Source: JAENVU01 sp963801105 (GTDB lineage Bacteria > Actinomycetota > Acidimicrobiia > IMCC26256 > JAENVU01). Taken from it: a DNA stretch of 64,000 nt. Under the pieces are notes generated by a model. That model was not told the origin of the DNA. It made no database searches and saw only the letters and a program-made list of their open reading frames with translations. Below, piece after piece: positions 35,647-44,436 of the stretch; the first letter of the stretch is position 1; each line of letters begins with the position of its first letter. The position numbers and the translations under genes were made by a program. Where the stretch lies: NCBI GenBank assembly GCA_963801105.1, contig CAWDDH010000003.1:1364001-1428000 (forward strand). The letters run 5' to 3'.

Positions 35647-36474
35647 CGGAGCTCCTTGCGGTAGACGAGGAACACGCGGCCGATGGTCGCACCGACGCGC
35701 GCGTAGGGGACGACCGGCCCCACCCACGCGACCTCGGCGTGGCCGCGGCCCGCGGCACGGAGATGGTGGAGCGCGCCGACGAGCGGCGCGACCCCGGCTC
35801 CTCGCCCGAGCAGATCCGGGCGGACCGCGACCGGTCCGACGAGCCCGGCCCGGTTCACGTCGACCGCGCAGACGGCGGCGAGTCCCGCCTCGTCGTCGGC
35901 GACCACGAGGCCGCCCTGGTCGACGGCACGGACCATCTCGTCCCGCCAGGACCCCCAGTGCGTCGTCGCCCACCCGTCGACCGCGTCGCGGTCGCCGGGC
36001 CCCGCGATCCGCCACCCGCCCGGGTCGGAGGGAATCGTGTCGAGGTCGACGTCCATGTTGACGTTGGCCTCGACCCGGGCGTACTTCGCCGCGCTCGAGC
36101 AGGCAGATCGCGGCGAGCTCGCGCGTGTCGACACCGGGCCAGAGGTAGTACGGCGCATCGGCGCCGACGGTGACGCGGGCTGCACCGGCCGCACGCAGGT
36201 CCGCTTCCGCGGCGGCGAGGAGCGCACGGCCGAGCCCGCGACCACGGCGGTCGGGATCCACGGCGATGAGCCGCACGTACCCCTCACCCCCGCGGGTGAC
36301 CGAGGCGACGACGCCCGCGGCCGGGTCGCCGCGGATCATCGCCGGCTGATCGGGTGCGTCCAGTGCCCTCGCGAGCTCGTCGTCGGTGGGCGGATCGAGA
36401 CAGGACCGCCGCACGAGTGAGCCGATCACGGGGATCGACCCGGGGGTGAGAAGGGGTGGGATCACTGAGCGCAC
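35643..36474 (-). pseudogene. Double-GNAT acetyltransferase (frame-disrupted)
   Basis: The first GNAT domain reads AAGVVASVTRGGEGYVRL, then the acetyl-CoA loop DPDRRGRGLGRALL and YYLWPGVDTRELAAICLLER. There the frame breaks (36083-36098). Removing one base gives GKYARVEANVNMDVDL and the second GNAT domain with VRPDLLGRGAGVAPLVGAL. The link RVEANVNMDVDL is typical of double GNATs related to mycothiol synthase. It ends at 35643 with an ATGA overlap to the hexosaminidase, so it may act on amino sugars released by that enzyme. The start is uncertain: GTG 36474 or 36465. Confidence 0.68.
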
Positions 36475-36578
36475 GCTATGTGCGGGAGAGTCCCGCACGC
36501 GGAGAATGGTCAAGGATCGTCCCCGGTCGTGCCGATACCGCAAGTCGGGAGTGGGCCTGATGCGAGGAGAACGTCACC

Positions 36579-37367
36579 GTGCGAACGGATGAGCACCTCC
36601 GCCATGACCTTGCCGCGGCTCAGCGGGCCGCGGGACTGCGAGGCCGCGAGATCGCCTCGATGGAAGCTGTCGACCGGCGGCGTCGCCAGATCGCCGCGGT
36701 GGGACTGGTGGTCGCCGTCGGGTTGCTGGTGTCGACCCTCTTCTCGTCGGGCGTGTTCGATCTCCGTTCGCGCGGCTGGATCGACGTCACCACGGCCCGC
36801 TTCGCGAGCCTCGGATTCGCGATCTGCATGATCATGTACACGTTCGACAAGGAGCGACATCTGCGCCGGTTCGTGCAGGAGCGCGAGCAGCTCTACGCCC
36901 TCGACGGTGAGATCGCCCAGAACCTGCTCACCTCCGGGTTGCTGCTCGACGTGGCGGTCGCGGTGCACTCCACGCTGTCGCTCGACGAGCTGTTGCCGAT
37001 CCTCGTGGACCAGGGTCGGTCGCTGATCGGTACCGACCAGGGCGTGCTCTTCATCGAGGAGGAGGGGCGCCCGATGGAGCCCGCCGTCGATCCCGCGAAC
37101 CTCGCGGCGATCGGCGCGCCCATCGCGGGGCTCGCGGCCGCGCGGGGCGGTGTCGTGGGGATCGTCGAGGACGGAACCGTGGACATCGGTGTGCCGATGG
37201 TCTCGGGCACCCAGGTGCTCGCCGTCCTGGTGCTGCCGGGGGTCGTGGCGAGCCAGCTCACCGAGTCCACCCGGGCGCTCCTCGACCGGTTCGGGCGCAT
37301 CGCGGGGTCCGCGCTGGCCAACGCCCGCCGCTACGAGGCCGCGATCTTCCTCTTCGACGTCGCGTAG
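36579..37367 (+). CDS. Membrane-anchored GAF-domain protein
   Basis: The product has 262 residues from GTG 36579 with AGGAGA upstream. Two hydrophobic helices (about 38-58 and 72-88) form a hairpin, followed by a helical linker and a GAF domain from about 120, with VDQGRSLIGTDQGVLFIEEEG and VSGTQVLAVLVLPG. No kinase, GGDEF or HTH output domain follows, so it senses a ligand or state at the membrane and must signal to a partner. None is next to it. Confidence 0.75.
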   Translation: MRTDEHLRHDLAAAQRAAGLRGREIASMEAVDRRRRQIAAVGLVVAVGLLVSTLFSSGVFDLRSRGWIDVTTARFASLGFAICMIMYTFDKERHLRRFVQEREQLYALDGEIAQNLLTSGLLLDVAVAVHSTLSLDELLPILVDQGRSLIGTDQGVLFIEEEGRPMEPAVDPANLAAIGAPIAGLAAARGGVVGIVEDGTVDIGVPMVSGTQVLAVLVLPGVVASQLTESTRALLDRFGRIAGSALANARRYEAAIFLFDVA

Positions 37368-37370
37368 TCC

Positions 37371-38576
37371 CTACACGGCCCAGGGGTAGTCGTCGCCGGG
37401 CCAGGTGACCACGCCGGCAGCGTGGAGCGCGTCGATCGTCTCGGTGCTCTTGCCCAGCCAGCCGAGGATCTCGCGGGTGTGCTCACCCACGAGCGGGGGA
37501 GGGCCGGAGATCTCGCCCGGGGTCTCGGAGAAGTCCACGAGCGACCCGAACTGGCGCATGAGGCCCATCATCGGGTGCTCGTACTCCGCGACCATGCCCA
37601 GGGCGACGTTGTCGGCGTCGAAGAGGACCAGCTCGCCGCCGAGGGTGTCGACCGGGATCTCGTTGGGCACGCCCGCGTCGTCGAGCGCGTGGGTCCACGA
37701 GACGGAGGTGCGGGTCAGGAAGCGGGGTGCGAGGAGCGCCTCCAACTCCTCCCGGTGCTCCCGCCGGAGCTCGGCGACCGCGAAGCGTGCGTCGTCGGCC
37801 AGCTCGGTGAGACCCAGCGCGCCGCAGAGGGCGACCCAGTCGCGTTCGGCGACCGCCGCGATCTGGATCCAGTCGTCCTGGGTCTGGTAGAGCCGATAGC
37901 ACGCGTCGACGCCGTGGAGCCCCTGGTCGAGTCGCGGGCGGGGGACCGCCTCACCGTCGACGAGGAGCGCGTCGGACGAGAACACCGCGCCGCCGTCCAT
38001 GAGCGACGTCCACAGCTCCTGGCCCTCGCCGGTCGTGCGCTGGTGGTACAGCGCGGCGAGGCAGCCGACGACCGAGAGCATCGCGTTGGCCGCGTCGCAC
38101 ATCCCGAAGCGGTAGTAGAGCGGATCGTTGCCGGTGTGGACCGCGCCGGCTTCGTACTCGAGTCCGGCGGACGCCTGGTACAGCGGGTCGAGACCCCCGA
38201 AGTGTGCCAGGGGGCCTTCGAGGCCGTAGGCCCAGGTGTTGCAGTAGACGACGTCGGGGTTCACGCGCTTCGCGTCCTCGTAGCCGATCCCGAGCCGGTT
38301 CGCGACGCCGGCGGTCATGTTGTGGTGGACGATGTCCGCCCGCTCGATCAGCTCGAGCGCGATCTCGCGACCCTCGGGCGACTTCACGTCGAGCGCGAGG
38401 GATCGCTTCCCGCGCTGGCACCCGAAGAAGGGCTTGCCGGCGAGCCGCATGCCGTCGCCGGTGACCGGCTCGACCTTGATCACCTCCGCGCCGAGGTCGC
38501 CGATGACCATCGGCCCGAAGGGTCCGGCCAGGTACTGGCCGAAGTCGACGAGGAGGACTCCTTCGAGCGCGTGCAT
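37371..38576 (-). CDS. CaiB/BaiF family CoA-transferase (second of pair)
   Basis: The product has 401 residues from ATG 38576, overlapping the stop of the upstream paralogue (ATGA). Family III CoA-transferase marks are VDFGQYLAGPFGPMVIGDLGAEVIKVEP, CQRGKRSLALDVKSPEG and the block MCDAANAMLSVVGCLAALYHQRTTGEGQ, given here in parts. Such enzymes move CoA between carboxylic acids, often bile-acid, carnitine or aromatic acids. Class III transferases use an Asp nucleophile, likely in the LDPLYQ region. The pairing suggests a heterodimer or two steps in one pathway. Confidence 0.88.
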   Translation of the reverse strand: MHALEGVLLVDFGQYLAGPFGPMVIGDLGAEVIKVEPVTGDGMRLAGKPFFGCQRGKRSLALDVKSPEGREIALELIERADIVHHNMTAGVANRLGIGYEDAKRVNPDVVYCNTWAYGLEGPLAHFGGLDPLYQASAGLEYEAGAVHTGNDPLYYRFGMCDAANAMLSVVGCLAALYHQRTTGEGQELWTSLMDGGAVFSSDALLVDGEAVPRPRLDQGLHGVDACYRLYQTQDDWIQIAAVAERDWVALCGALGLTELADDARFAVAELRREHREELEALLAPRFLTRTSVSWTHALDDAGVPNEIPVDTLGGELVLFDADNVALGMVAEYEHPMMGLMRQFGSLVDFSETPGEISGPPPLVGEHTREILGWLGKSTETIDALHAAGVVTWPGDDYPWAV

Positions 38577-39748
38577 CACGCCACCTCCCCGGCGATCATC
38601 GCGATCTCGTGGTCGGAGTACCCGAGCCCGCCGAGGATCTCGTGGTTGTGCGCGCCCGGGAGAGGTTGGGGTCCCTGGATCCCGCCGGGCGTGCCGTGGA
38701 GGTTGATCGGCACCCCGATCTGGGTGGTGGTGCCCAGCTCGGGGTCCTCGACCGTCGCGACCATCCCGTTCGCCACCAGCTGGGGGTGCGGCCGACCGGT
38801 GGAGCCCAGCGCCTCCTCGGCCGTGATCACCGCCTCGACGGCATGGTGGTGGGCCTGGAAGTCCGCCACCAGCTCGTCGCGGTCGTGGTGGCGGTACGCC
38901 TCGCGCCGACGCCGGGTGAACTGCTCGCGCTCCTCGGGCGGAAGGGCCATGAACTCGTACGGCTCGGGCGCGTCCTCGAGGCCGAGGAGATGGTCCTGGC
39001 TCTCCGTCGGCGTGAGCCCGCTCATGACCGACGTATGGACCCATTCGCCGTTCGCGACCTCGAAGAGCATCTGCTGGTGCACGCCGGGCGGGTAGCTCTT
39101 GCCCATGAGATCGTGGAACGCCGCGGGCGCCTTCTCCACGTGCTGCCAGATCTGGGTCGTGTACAGCAGCGCGCCCTGGAACAGGGAGGTGCGCACGTGC
39201 TGGCCGCGCCGGGTGGTCTCCCGGGCGATCAGCGCGGCGAGGATGCCGCTGGGCACGAGGAACACCGCGCCCATGCTCGGCATCGGCATGTGCAGGAAGA
39301 TCGGGCCCATCCGCCAACCCGGTTGCTCCCACTGCTGTCCGCTGCTCGCCTGCACCAGCGCGTCGTAGCCGGGACGCCCGCCGAGCCGGTGACCCTCCGG
39401 GTAGCCCGGGCACGAGCAGTAGACGAGCCGCTCGTTGCGCTCGTGCAGCGTGTCGAAGCCGATGCCGAGCCGGTCGGTCACGCCGGGCCGGAACGTCTCG
39501 ACGAGCACGTCGGCGTCGTCGACGAGCCGGCCGAACGCCTCGAGGCCGGCGGCGGACTTGAGGTCGATGGTCACCGATCGGCGCGACCGGTTCCAGACGG
39601 TGTACCCGCTGTACGCACGGAACGGGTCGCCGCCGGGCGGCTCGACCTTGATCACGTCCGCGCCCTGCTCGGCGAGGAGCAGCACGCCGAGCGGTCCGGC
39701 GATCCCCCACGAGAGGTCGAGAATCCTGACTCCGTCCAAGGCACCCAT
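38576..39748 (-). CDS. CaiB/BaiF family CoA-transferase (first of pair)
   Basis: From ATG 39748 the product has 390 residues; an ORF start 7 codons earlier is less likely. It opens with VRILDLSWGIAGPLGVLLLAEQGADVIKVEPPGGD, given in the family style, then WNRSRRSVTIDLKS, RPGYDALVQASSGQQW and MGAVFLVPSGILAALIARE. The sequence is clearly related to, but not a copy of, the downstream gene. Both should sit in the cytoplasm and act on acyl-CoA substrates. Confidence 0.88.
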   Translation of the reverse strand: MGALDGVRILDLSWGIAGPLGVLLLAEQGADVIKVEPPGGDPFRAYSGYTVWNRSRRSVTIDLKSAAGLEAFGRLVDDADVLVETFRPGVTDRLGIGFDTLHERNERLVYCSCPGYPEGHRLGGRPGYDALVQASSGQQWEQPGWRMGPIFLHMPMPSMGAVFLVPSGILAALIARETTRRGQHVRTSLFQGALLYTTQIWQHVEKAPAAFHDLMGKSYPPGVHQQMLFEVANGEWVHTSVMSGLTPTESQDHLLGLEDAPEPYEFMALPPEEREQFTRRRREAYRHHDRDELVADFQAHHHAVEAVITAEEALGSTGRPHPQLVANGMVATVEDPELGTTTQIGVPINLHGTPGGIQGPQPLPGAHNHEILGGLGYSDHEIAMIAGEVA

Positions 39749-39783
39749 AGGCACGGCAGCCTCGCGCACACCTGACGTCGGTG

Positions 39784-40872
39784 TCAGCAGACCGCCGCGA
39801 GGCTGGAGAGTGCGATCCCGCGCCGGCCCTGGCGGATGATGTGCTGGTCCAGGCCGTTGGTCAGGTAGCAGAACGAGAGGCCGGACTCGGGGTCCGCCCA
39901 GGCGAGCTGGCCGCCGGCACCGTTGTGGCCGAAGGTCCCCGGTGAGTTGGTGTGTCCGAAGCCGCGCAGGTTGGCGCGCCCGTCGTCACCGGCGAGGATG
40001 AGCCCGAGGCTGCGGTTGGCGGGGACGCCCGTCCAGCGCTCGGGCTTGGTGTTGCGGACGCGGGTCTTGGCGTCCTCGAGCACGTCGGGCTTCCAGATCC
40101 CCGCGGGATCGTGGAGCAGCGACTGGTAGAAGGTCACGACGTCGGCGGCGTTCATGATCCCGCCGCCGCCGGGATGACCGATCCGCCGGGCGTCGGCCTG
40201 GCTCAGCGCGATGAGCCCGTCGGGCGTCACGACGTTGAACGGAAGCTCGCGCACGCCGAGCACGGCCTCGAGCTCGTCGGGAGTCGCCTCCTCGCCCACC
40301 GGCACGACCGGGGCGATGGGTGCGTCGGTGCCGAGCAGTCGGTCCGTGATCCCGGCCGGTCCGGTGACCCGGTCCTGGAGCAGGTCGCGGTAGTCGGCCC
40401 CGGTGACCCGGTCGATGATCTCGACGAGCACCCAGTGCGCGGACTCGGCGTGGTACTCGTAGGTGGAGTCCGGCTCCCAGTTGAGTCTCCACCGGGCCAT
40501 CTTCGCGACGCGACCCTCGCGGGTCTCGATGTCGGGCGGACCGAGCGGCGCGTACGGGAAGCCGGCGGTGTGGAGCATGACCTGCTCGACGGTGATGACG
40601 TCCTTGCCGTTGGGTGCGAACTCGGGGATGTAGTCGACGACGCGCCTCGACACGTCGACGAGCCCCTCACCGATGAGCTGCCACACGAGCGACGCGACGA
40701 ACGCCTTGGTCGCCGAATACACGATGTAGCGGGTGTCGGTCGTCGCGTCGCCGAAGGCCTCGAACCGCTCGATCTCGCCGTTGCGCGCCAGGGCGACCTG
40801 GCAGCTGGGGAGGAGACCGGCGTCGATCTCGCGCTGGACCCGGGTCAGGAGCGCATCCACTTCCTTGGTCAT
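39784..40872 (-). CDS. Serine hydrolase, class C beta-lactamase/esterase fold
   Basis: This 362-residue protein carries the SxxK motif in IVYSATKAF (Ser-Ala-Thr-Lys) and the YxN-like element YEYHAESAHW. The late HNGAGG-type stretch FGHNGAGGQLAWADP replaces the KTG triad. No signal peptide is present, so it is more likely a cytoplasmic esterase (EstB type) than a beta-lactamase. It is divergent from xylA by about 100 bases and follows the CoA-transferase genes on the same strand. Confidence 0.85.
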   Translation of the reverse strand: MTKEVDALLTRVQREIDAGLLPSCQVALARNGEIERFEAFGDATTDTRYIVYSATKAFVASLVWQLIGEGLVDVSRRVVDYIPEFAPNGKDVITVEQVMLHTAGFPYAPLGPPDIETREGRVAKMARWRLNWEPDSTYEYHAESAHWVLVEIIDRVTGADYRDLLQDRVTGPAGITDRLLGTDAPIAPVVPVGEEATPDELEAVLGVRELPFNVVTPDGLIALSQADARRIGHPGGGGIMNAADVVTFYQSLLHDPAGIWKPDVLEDAKTRVRNTKPERWTGVPANRSLGLILAGDDGRANLRGFGHTNSPGTFGHNGAGGQLAWADPESGLSFCYLTNGLDQHIIRQGRRGIALSSLAAVC

Positions 40873-40974
40873 GCCGCGAGCCTGGCGCGCCGCCGGGTCC
40901 GGCCACAAGTGCACCCCGCTGGGGGTCGACCGGCTGTGCGAGGATCGGTGCCACCGCGATCGGCGAGGAGATCG

Positions 40975-42138
40975 ATGAGCGACTACGAACCAACGCCCGA
41001 GGACCGTTTCACCTTCGGCCTCTGGACCGTCGGCAACCGGGGCCGGGACCCCTTCGGGCACGAGACCCGACCGTCGATCGATCCCGTCGACGCGGTGCAC
41101 CGCCTCGCCGACCTCGGCGCTTACGGCGTGAACTTCCACGATGACGACCTCGTCCCGCCGGGCTCCTCGGCGGAAGCGCGCGATCGGATCGTCGACCGCT
41201 TCTCGAAGGCGCTCGCCGACACCGGCATGCGCGTGCCGATGGCCACCACCAATCTGTTCTCGCAGCCGATCTTCAAGGACGGCGCGTTCACCGCGAACGA
41301 TCCGAAGGTGCGGCGCTTCGCACTCCGCAAGACCCTCGACGCCATCGACCTCGGGGTCGAGCTCGGCGCTCGGATCTACGTGATGTGGGGTGGTCGTGAG
41401 GGAGTCGAGAGCGACGCGGCGAAGGACATCCCCGCCGCGCTCGACTGCTACGCGGAGGCCGTCAACGCGTGCTGCGCGTACATCACCGAGCAGGGCTACG
41501 AGATGGAGCTCGCGCTCGAGCCCAAGCCGAACGAACCCCGCGGGAACCTGCTCCTCCCGACCGTCGGCCACGCCCTCGCGTTCATCCACGAGCTCGAGTA
41601 TCCGGAGATGGTCGGGCTCAACCCCGAGTTCGCGCACGAGACCATGAGCGGGCTGTCCTTCCATCACGCGGTGGCGCAGGCGCTGTGGGCGGACAAGCTC
41701 TTCCACATCGACCTGAACGGTCAGGTGCCGGGCAAGTACGACCAGGACTTCCGGTTCGGCTCCGAGGGGGTCAAGGACGCCTTCTACCTCGTGAAGCTGC
41801 TGGAGGAGTCCGAGTGGACGGGCATGCGCCACTTCGACGCGCACGCCTATCGCACCGAGGACACCGACGGGGTGTGGGAGTTCGCACGGGGCTGCATGCG
41901 CACGTACCTCATCCTCCGGGAGAAGGCCGCGCGCTTCGCCGAGGACGACGAGATCCGGGAGGCGCTCGCGGTCGCGATGGTGGACCAGCTCGGCGTCCCC
42001 ACGCTGCCCGAGCCGCCCGACACGCGGTTCGCGACGCTGCGCGCGGAGTCCTTCGACGTCGACGCACTGGCGGCGCGGGGATACGGCCACGAGCGCCTCG
42101 ACCAGCTCGTGACCGAGCTGCTCCTCGGTGTCCGCTAG
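40975..42138 (+). CDS. xylA: Xylose isomerase
   Basis: The product has 387 residues with a GGCGAGGAG ribosome-binding site before ATG 40975. The actinobacterial-type XylA signature is clear: VNFHDDDLVPPG (catalytic His and Asp), IYVMWGGREGVES, LALEPKPNEPRG (metal Glu and Lys) and FDAHAYRTEDTDG. It converts D-xylose to D-xylulose with Mg2+ or Co2+. The gene is followed after 2 bases by a methyltransferase and then by a xylulokinase-type gene, so the three are probably one operon. Confidence 0.95.
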   Translation: MSDYEPTPEDRFTFGLWTVGNRGRDPFGHETRPSIDPVDAVHRLADLGAYGVNFHDDDLVPPGSSAEARDRIVDRFSKALADTGMRVPMATTNLFSQPIFKDGAFTANDPKVRRFALRKTLDAIDLGVELGARIYVMWGGREGVESDAAKDIPAALDCYAEAVNACCAYITEQGYEMELALEPKPNEPRGNLLLPTVGHALAFIHELEYPEMVGLNPEFAHETMSGLSFHHAVAQALWADKLFHIDLNGQVPGKYDQDFRFGSEGVKDAFYLVKLLEESEWTGMRHFDAHAYRTEDTDGVWEFARGCMRTYLILREKAARFAEDDEIREALAVAMVDQLGVPTLPEPPDTRFATLRAESFDVDALAARGYGHERLDQLVTELLLGVR

Positions 42139-42140
42139 GG

Positions 42141-42887
42141 ATGCCCGGGTTCGACCATGGCGGCGGGTCGCTGCGCGACGCGTGGGACGAGCAGGCCGAG
42201 GCCTGGGTCCGTTGGGCACGGACGCCCGGTCATGACGACTACTACGAGCGCTACAACCTCCCCAACTTCCTGGAGCTCGTGCCGGATCCGGGTGGGGTGA
42301 CCCTCGACGTGGGGTGTGGCGAGGGCCGGCTGGGGCGGGAGCTCGCGGCCCGGGGGCATCGGGTCGTGGGCGTGGATCCCTCGCCCACGATGGTGCGGGC
42401 CGCGAGAGACGTCGGTGTGTCGGTGCCGGCGGCAGTCGGGGACGGGCGGGCGCTGCCGTTCCGAGACGGCGTCGCCGATCTCGTGGTGTGCTTCATGGTG
42501 CTCCAGGACGTCGACGATCTCGCGGGCGTCGTCAGCGAGCTCGCCCGGGTGCTCCGTCCCTCCGGCGCGGTCTGTGCGGCGATCGTGCACCCGATGGTCT
42601 CGAGTGGCTTCCTCGATCCGGACGAGCCACTGCTCTATGTCGGGCGCTACCTGGAGGTCATGCGCAACTCGTTCGCCGTCGAGCGGGAGGGCGTGCCGTT
42701 CACCTTCCACTCGGCGCACCGTCCGCTCGAGGCGTACTCCCGCGCGTTCGAGGGAGCCGGGTTCGTCGTGGAGGCGTTGCGGGAGCCGCAGCTGTCGGAC
42801 GAACACGTCGGTGTCCGTCCCGGCCTCGACCGGCACCGGCTCATCCCGAACTTCCTGTACTTCCGACTCCGGCCGCGAGGAGCGTGA
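42141..42887 (+). CDS. Class I SAM-dependent methyltransferase
   Basis: The product has 248 residues. The SAM motif is VTLDVGCGEGRLGRELAARG near 53-72, then VGVDPSPTMVRAA and a motif with DGRALPFRDGVADLVVCFMVLQDV. The C-terminus (RHRLIPNFLYFRLRPRG) is typical of ubiquinone/menaquinone-type small methyltransferases. The start at 42141 follows xylA by 2 bases and its stop overlaps the xylB start (GTGA). Why a methyltransferase is inside a xylose operon is unclear; it may simply be carried along. Confidence 0.8.
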   Translation: MPGFDHGGGSLRDAWDEQAEAWVRWARTPGHDDYYERYNLPNFLELVPDPGGVTLDVGCGEGRLGRELAARGHRVVGVDPSPTMVRAARDVGVSVPAAVGDGRALPFRDGVADLVVCFMVLQDVDDLAGVVSELARVLRPSGAVCAAIVHPMVSSGFLDPDEPLLYVGRYLEVMRNSFAVEREGVPFTFHSAHRPLEAYSRAFEGAGFVVEALREPQLSDEHVGVRPGLDRHRLIPNFLYFRLRPRGA

Positions 42888-44312
42888 CGGTGCTGGTCCG
42901 CGGCATCGATTCCTCGACCCAGTCGACCAAGGTCCAGATCCGGGATGCCGACACCGGGGAGCTCGTCGGCTCCGGCCGGGCGCCGCACCCGCCGACCTCG
43001 CCGCCGGTCTCCGAGCAGGATCCACGGGCGTGGTGGGGCGCGCTCACCGCGGCGCGCGAGCAGGCCGGCCACGACGACGAGGTGGCCGCGGTCTCGGTCG
43101 CCGCGCAGCAGCACGGGCTCGTCGTGACCGACGCCGCGGGAACGCCGCTGCGTCCGGCGAAGCTGTGGAACGACACCGAGTCGGCCCCCGACGCGGGGTG
43201 GTTGCTGGGTCGGCTCGAGGGGGGCGCGGCGGCATGGGCCGCCGCCGCCGGGTCGGTGCCGGTCGCGGCGTTCACGATCACGAAGCTCTCGTGGCTCCAC
43301 CGGACCGCACCCGACGTGTTCGCCCGCATCGAGCGGGTGATGCTCCCGCACGACTGGCTCGCGTGGCGCCTGGGCGGCGAGTACGGCACCGACCGCGGGG
43401 ACGCGTCGGGCACGGGGTACTGGTCGCCGGCGACCGGGGAGTACCGGTTCGACCTGCTCGAGATCGTGGATCGCGATCTCGACTGGGCCGCGGCACTGCC
43501 GCCCGTGCTCGGACCGGACGTCGCGACCGGCACCGGCGACAACATGGCGGCCGCCCTCGGGCTGGGGCTCCGGCCCGGCGACGCCGTGATCTCCCTCGGC
43601 ACCTCCGGCACGGTCTTCGCCGTGGGCGACACGCCCGACCGCCGACGCGAGCGGAGCGGTCGCGGGCTTCGCCGATGCCACCGGTCGGTACCTGCCGCTG
43701 GTGTGCACGCTGAACGCGACGAAGGTGACCGACGCCGTCGCGGGGTGGCTCGGCGTGGACCACCGCGGGCTCGACGCCCTCGCGCTCGCGGCACCGGCCG
43801 GTGCCGGTGGCGTGACGCTGCTGCCGTACCTCGACGGCGAGCGGACCCCGAACCGGCCGGATGCGCACGGTGCATGGGTCGGGCTGCGATCCGGCTCGAC
43901 GCGCGAGGAGATCGCACGGTCCGCCTACGAGGGTGTGGTGTGCGGGCTGCTCGATGGGCTCGATGCCTTGGCGGCCGTCGACGTCGCGACCGGTGGCCGG
44001 CTCTTCCTCGTGGGCGGCGGCGCGCGCAGCGCGGCCTACGTGCAGATCGTCGCCGACCTGGCGCAGCGTGAGGTCACGCTGGTCGAGGACCACGAGCTGG
44101 TCGCGCTCGGCGCGTGCGTGCAGGCCGCGGCCCGCGCGACGGGCGCACCGATCGCCGGCGTCCAGGCCGCCTGGGGTCTGGGCACCGGCCGGGCCGTCGA
44201 GCCCTCCGCCGACACCGACGCCGCGCCCGAGGTGAGAGCGGCCTACGCCGCGGTGCGCGACGGCGGGCATCGGGATGCGATCGCGCCTGGAAATACTGGA
44301 GATTCTGCTTGA
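42884..44312 (+). pseudogene. xylB: Xylulokinase (FGGY family, frame-disrupted)
   Basis: The reading from GTG 42884 gives VRGIDSSTQSTKVQIRDADTG (phosphate-1 loop) and VAAQQHGLVV, LWNDTES, MLPHDWLAWRL and DNMAAALGLGLRPGDAVISLGTSGTVF. At about 43628-43645 the frame breaks; removing one base gives TPTADASGAVAGFADATGRYLPLVCTLNAT in sense, and the C-terminal domain (LLPYLDGERTPNRPDA, LFLVGGGARSAAYVQIVADL) runs to 44312. The intact enzyme would have about 475 residues and phosphorylate D-xylulose. Its place after xylA supports the assignment. Confidence 0.82.
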
Positions 44313-44337
44313 CGGGCGAACGTCAGTTCGATAGAGT
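44309..44337 (+). promoter_or_regulatory. Promoter of the DUF222-HNH gene
   Basis: TTGACG (44309-44314) and TAGAGT (44332-44337) with a 17-base spacer fit a strong vegetative promoter, about 100 bases before ATG 44437. A LexA-type palindrome fills the spacer. The -35 box overlaps the final codons of xylB. Confidence 0.65.
44317..44330. promoter_or_regulatory. LexA/SOS box between -35 and -10
   Basis: CGAAC-GTCA-GTTCG is a perfect 5+4+5 palindrome, matching the Gram-positive SOS consensus CGAAC-N4-GTTCG (mycobacterial form TCGAAC-N4-GTTCGA, here missing only the first T). LexA bound here would cover the spacer and block transcription until DNA damage. Confidence 0.75.
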
Positions 44338-44436
44338 GACGGGGTACTTCCCGCCCCACCCGGTGTGCCCGGTGGGCTCGCCCGCTCCGGGCCGCAAGGC
44401 GTCCGTCTGATCGTCCGTGGAGGGAGGTTCCGCACC

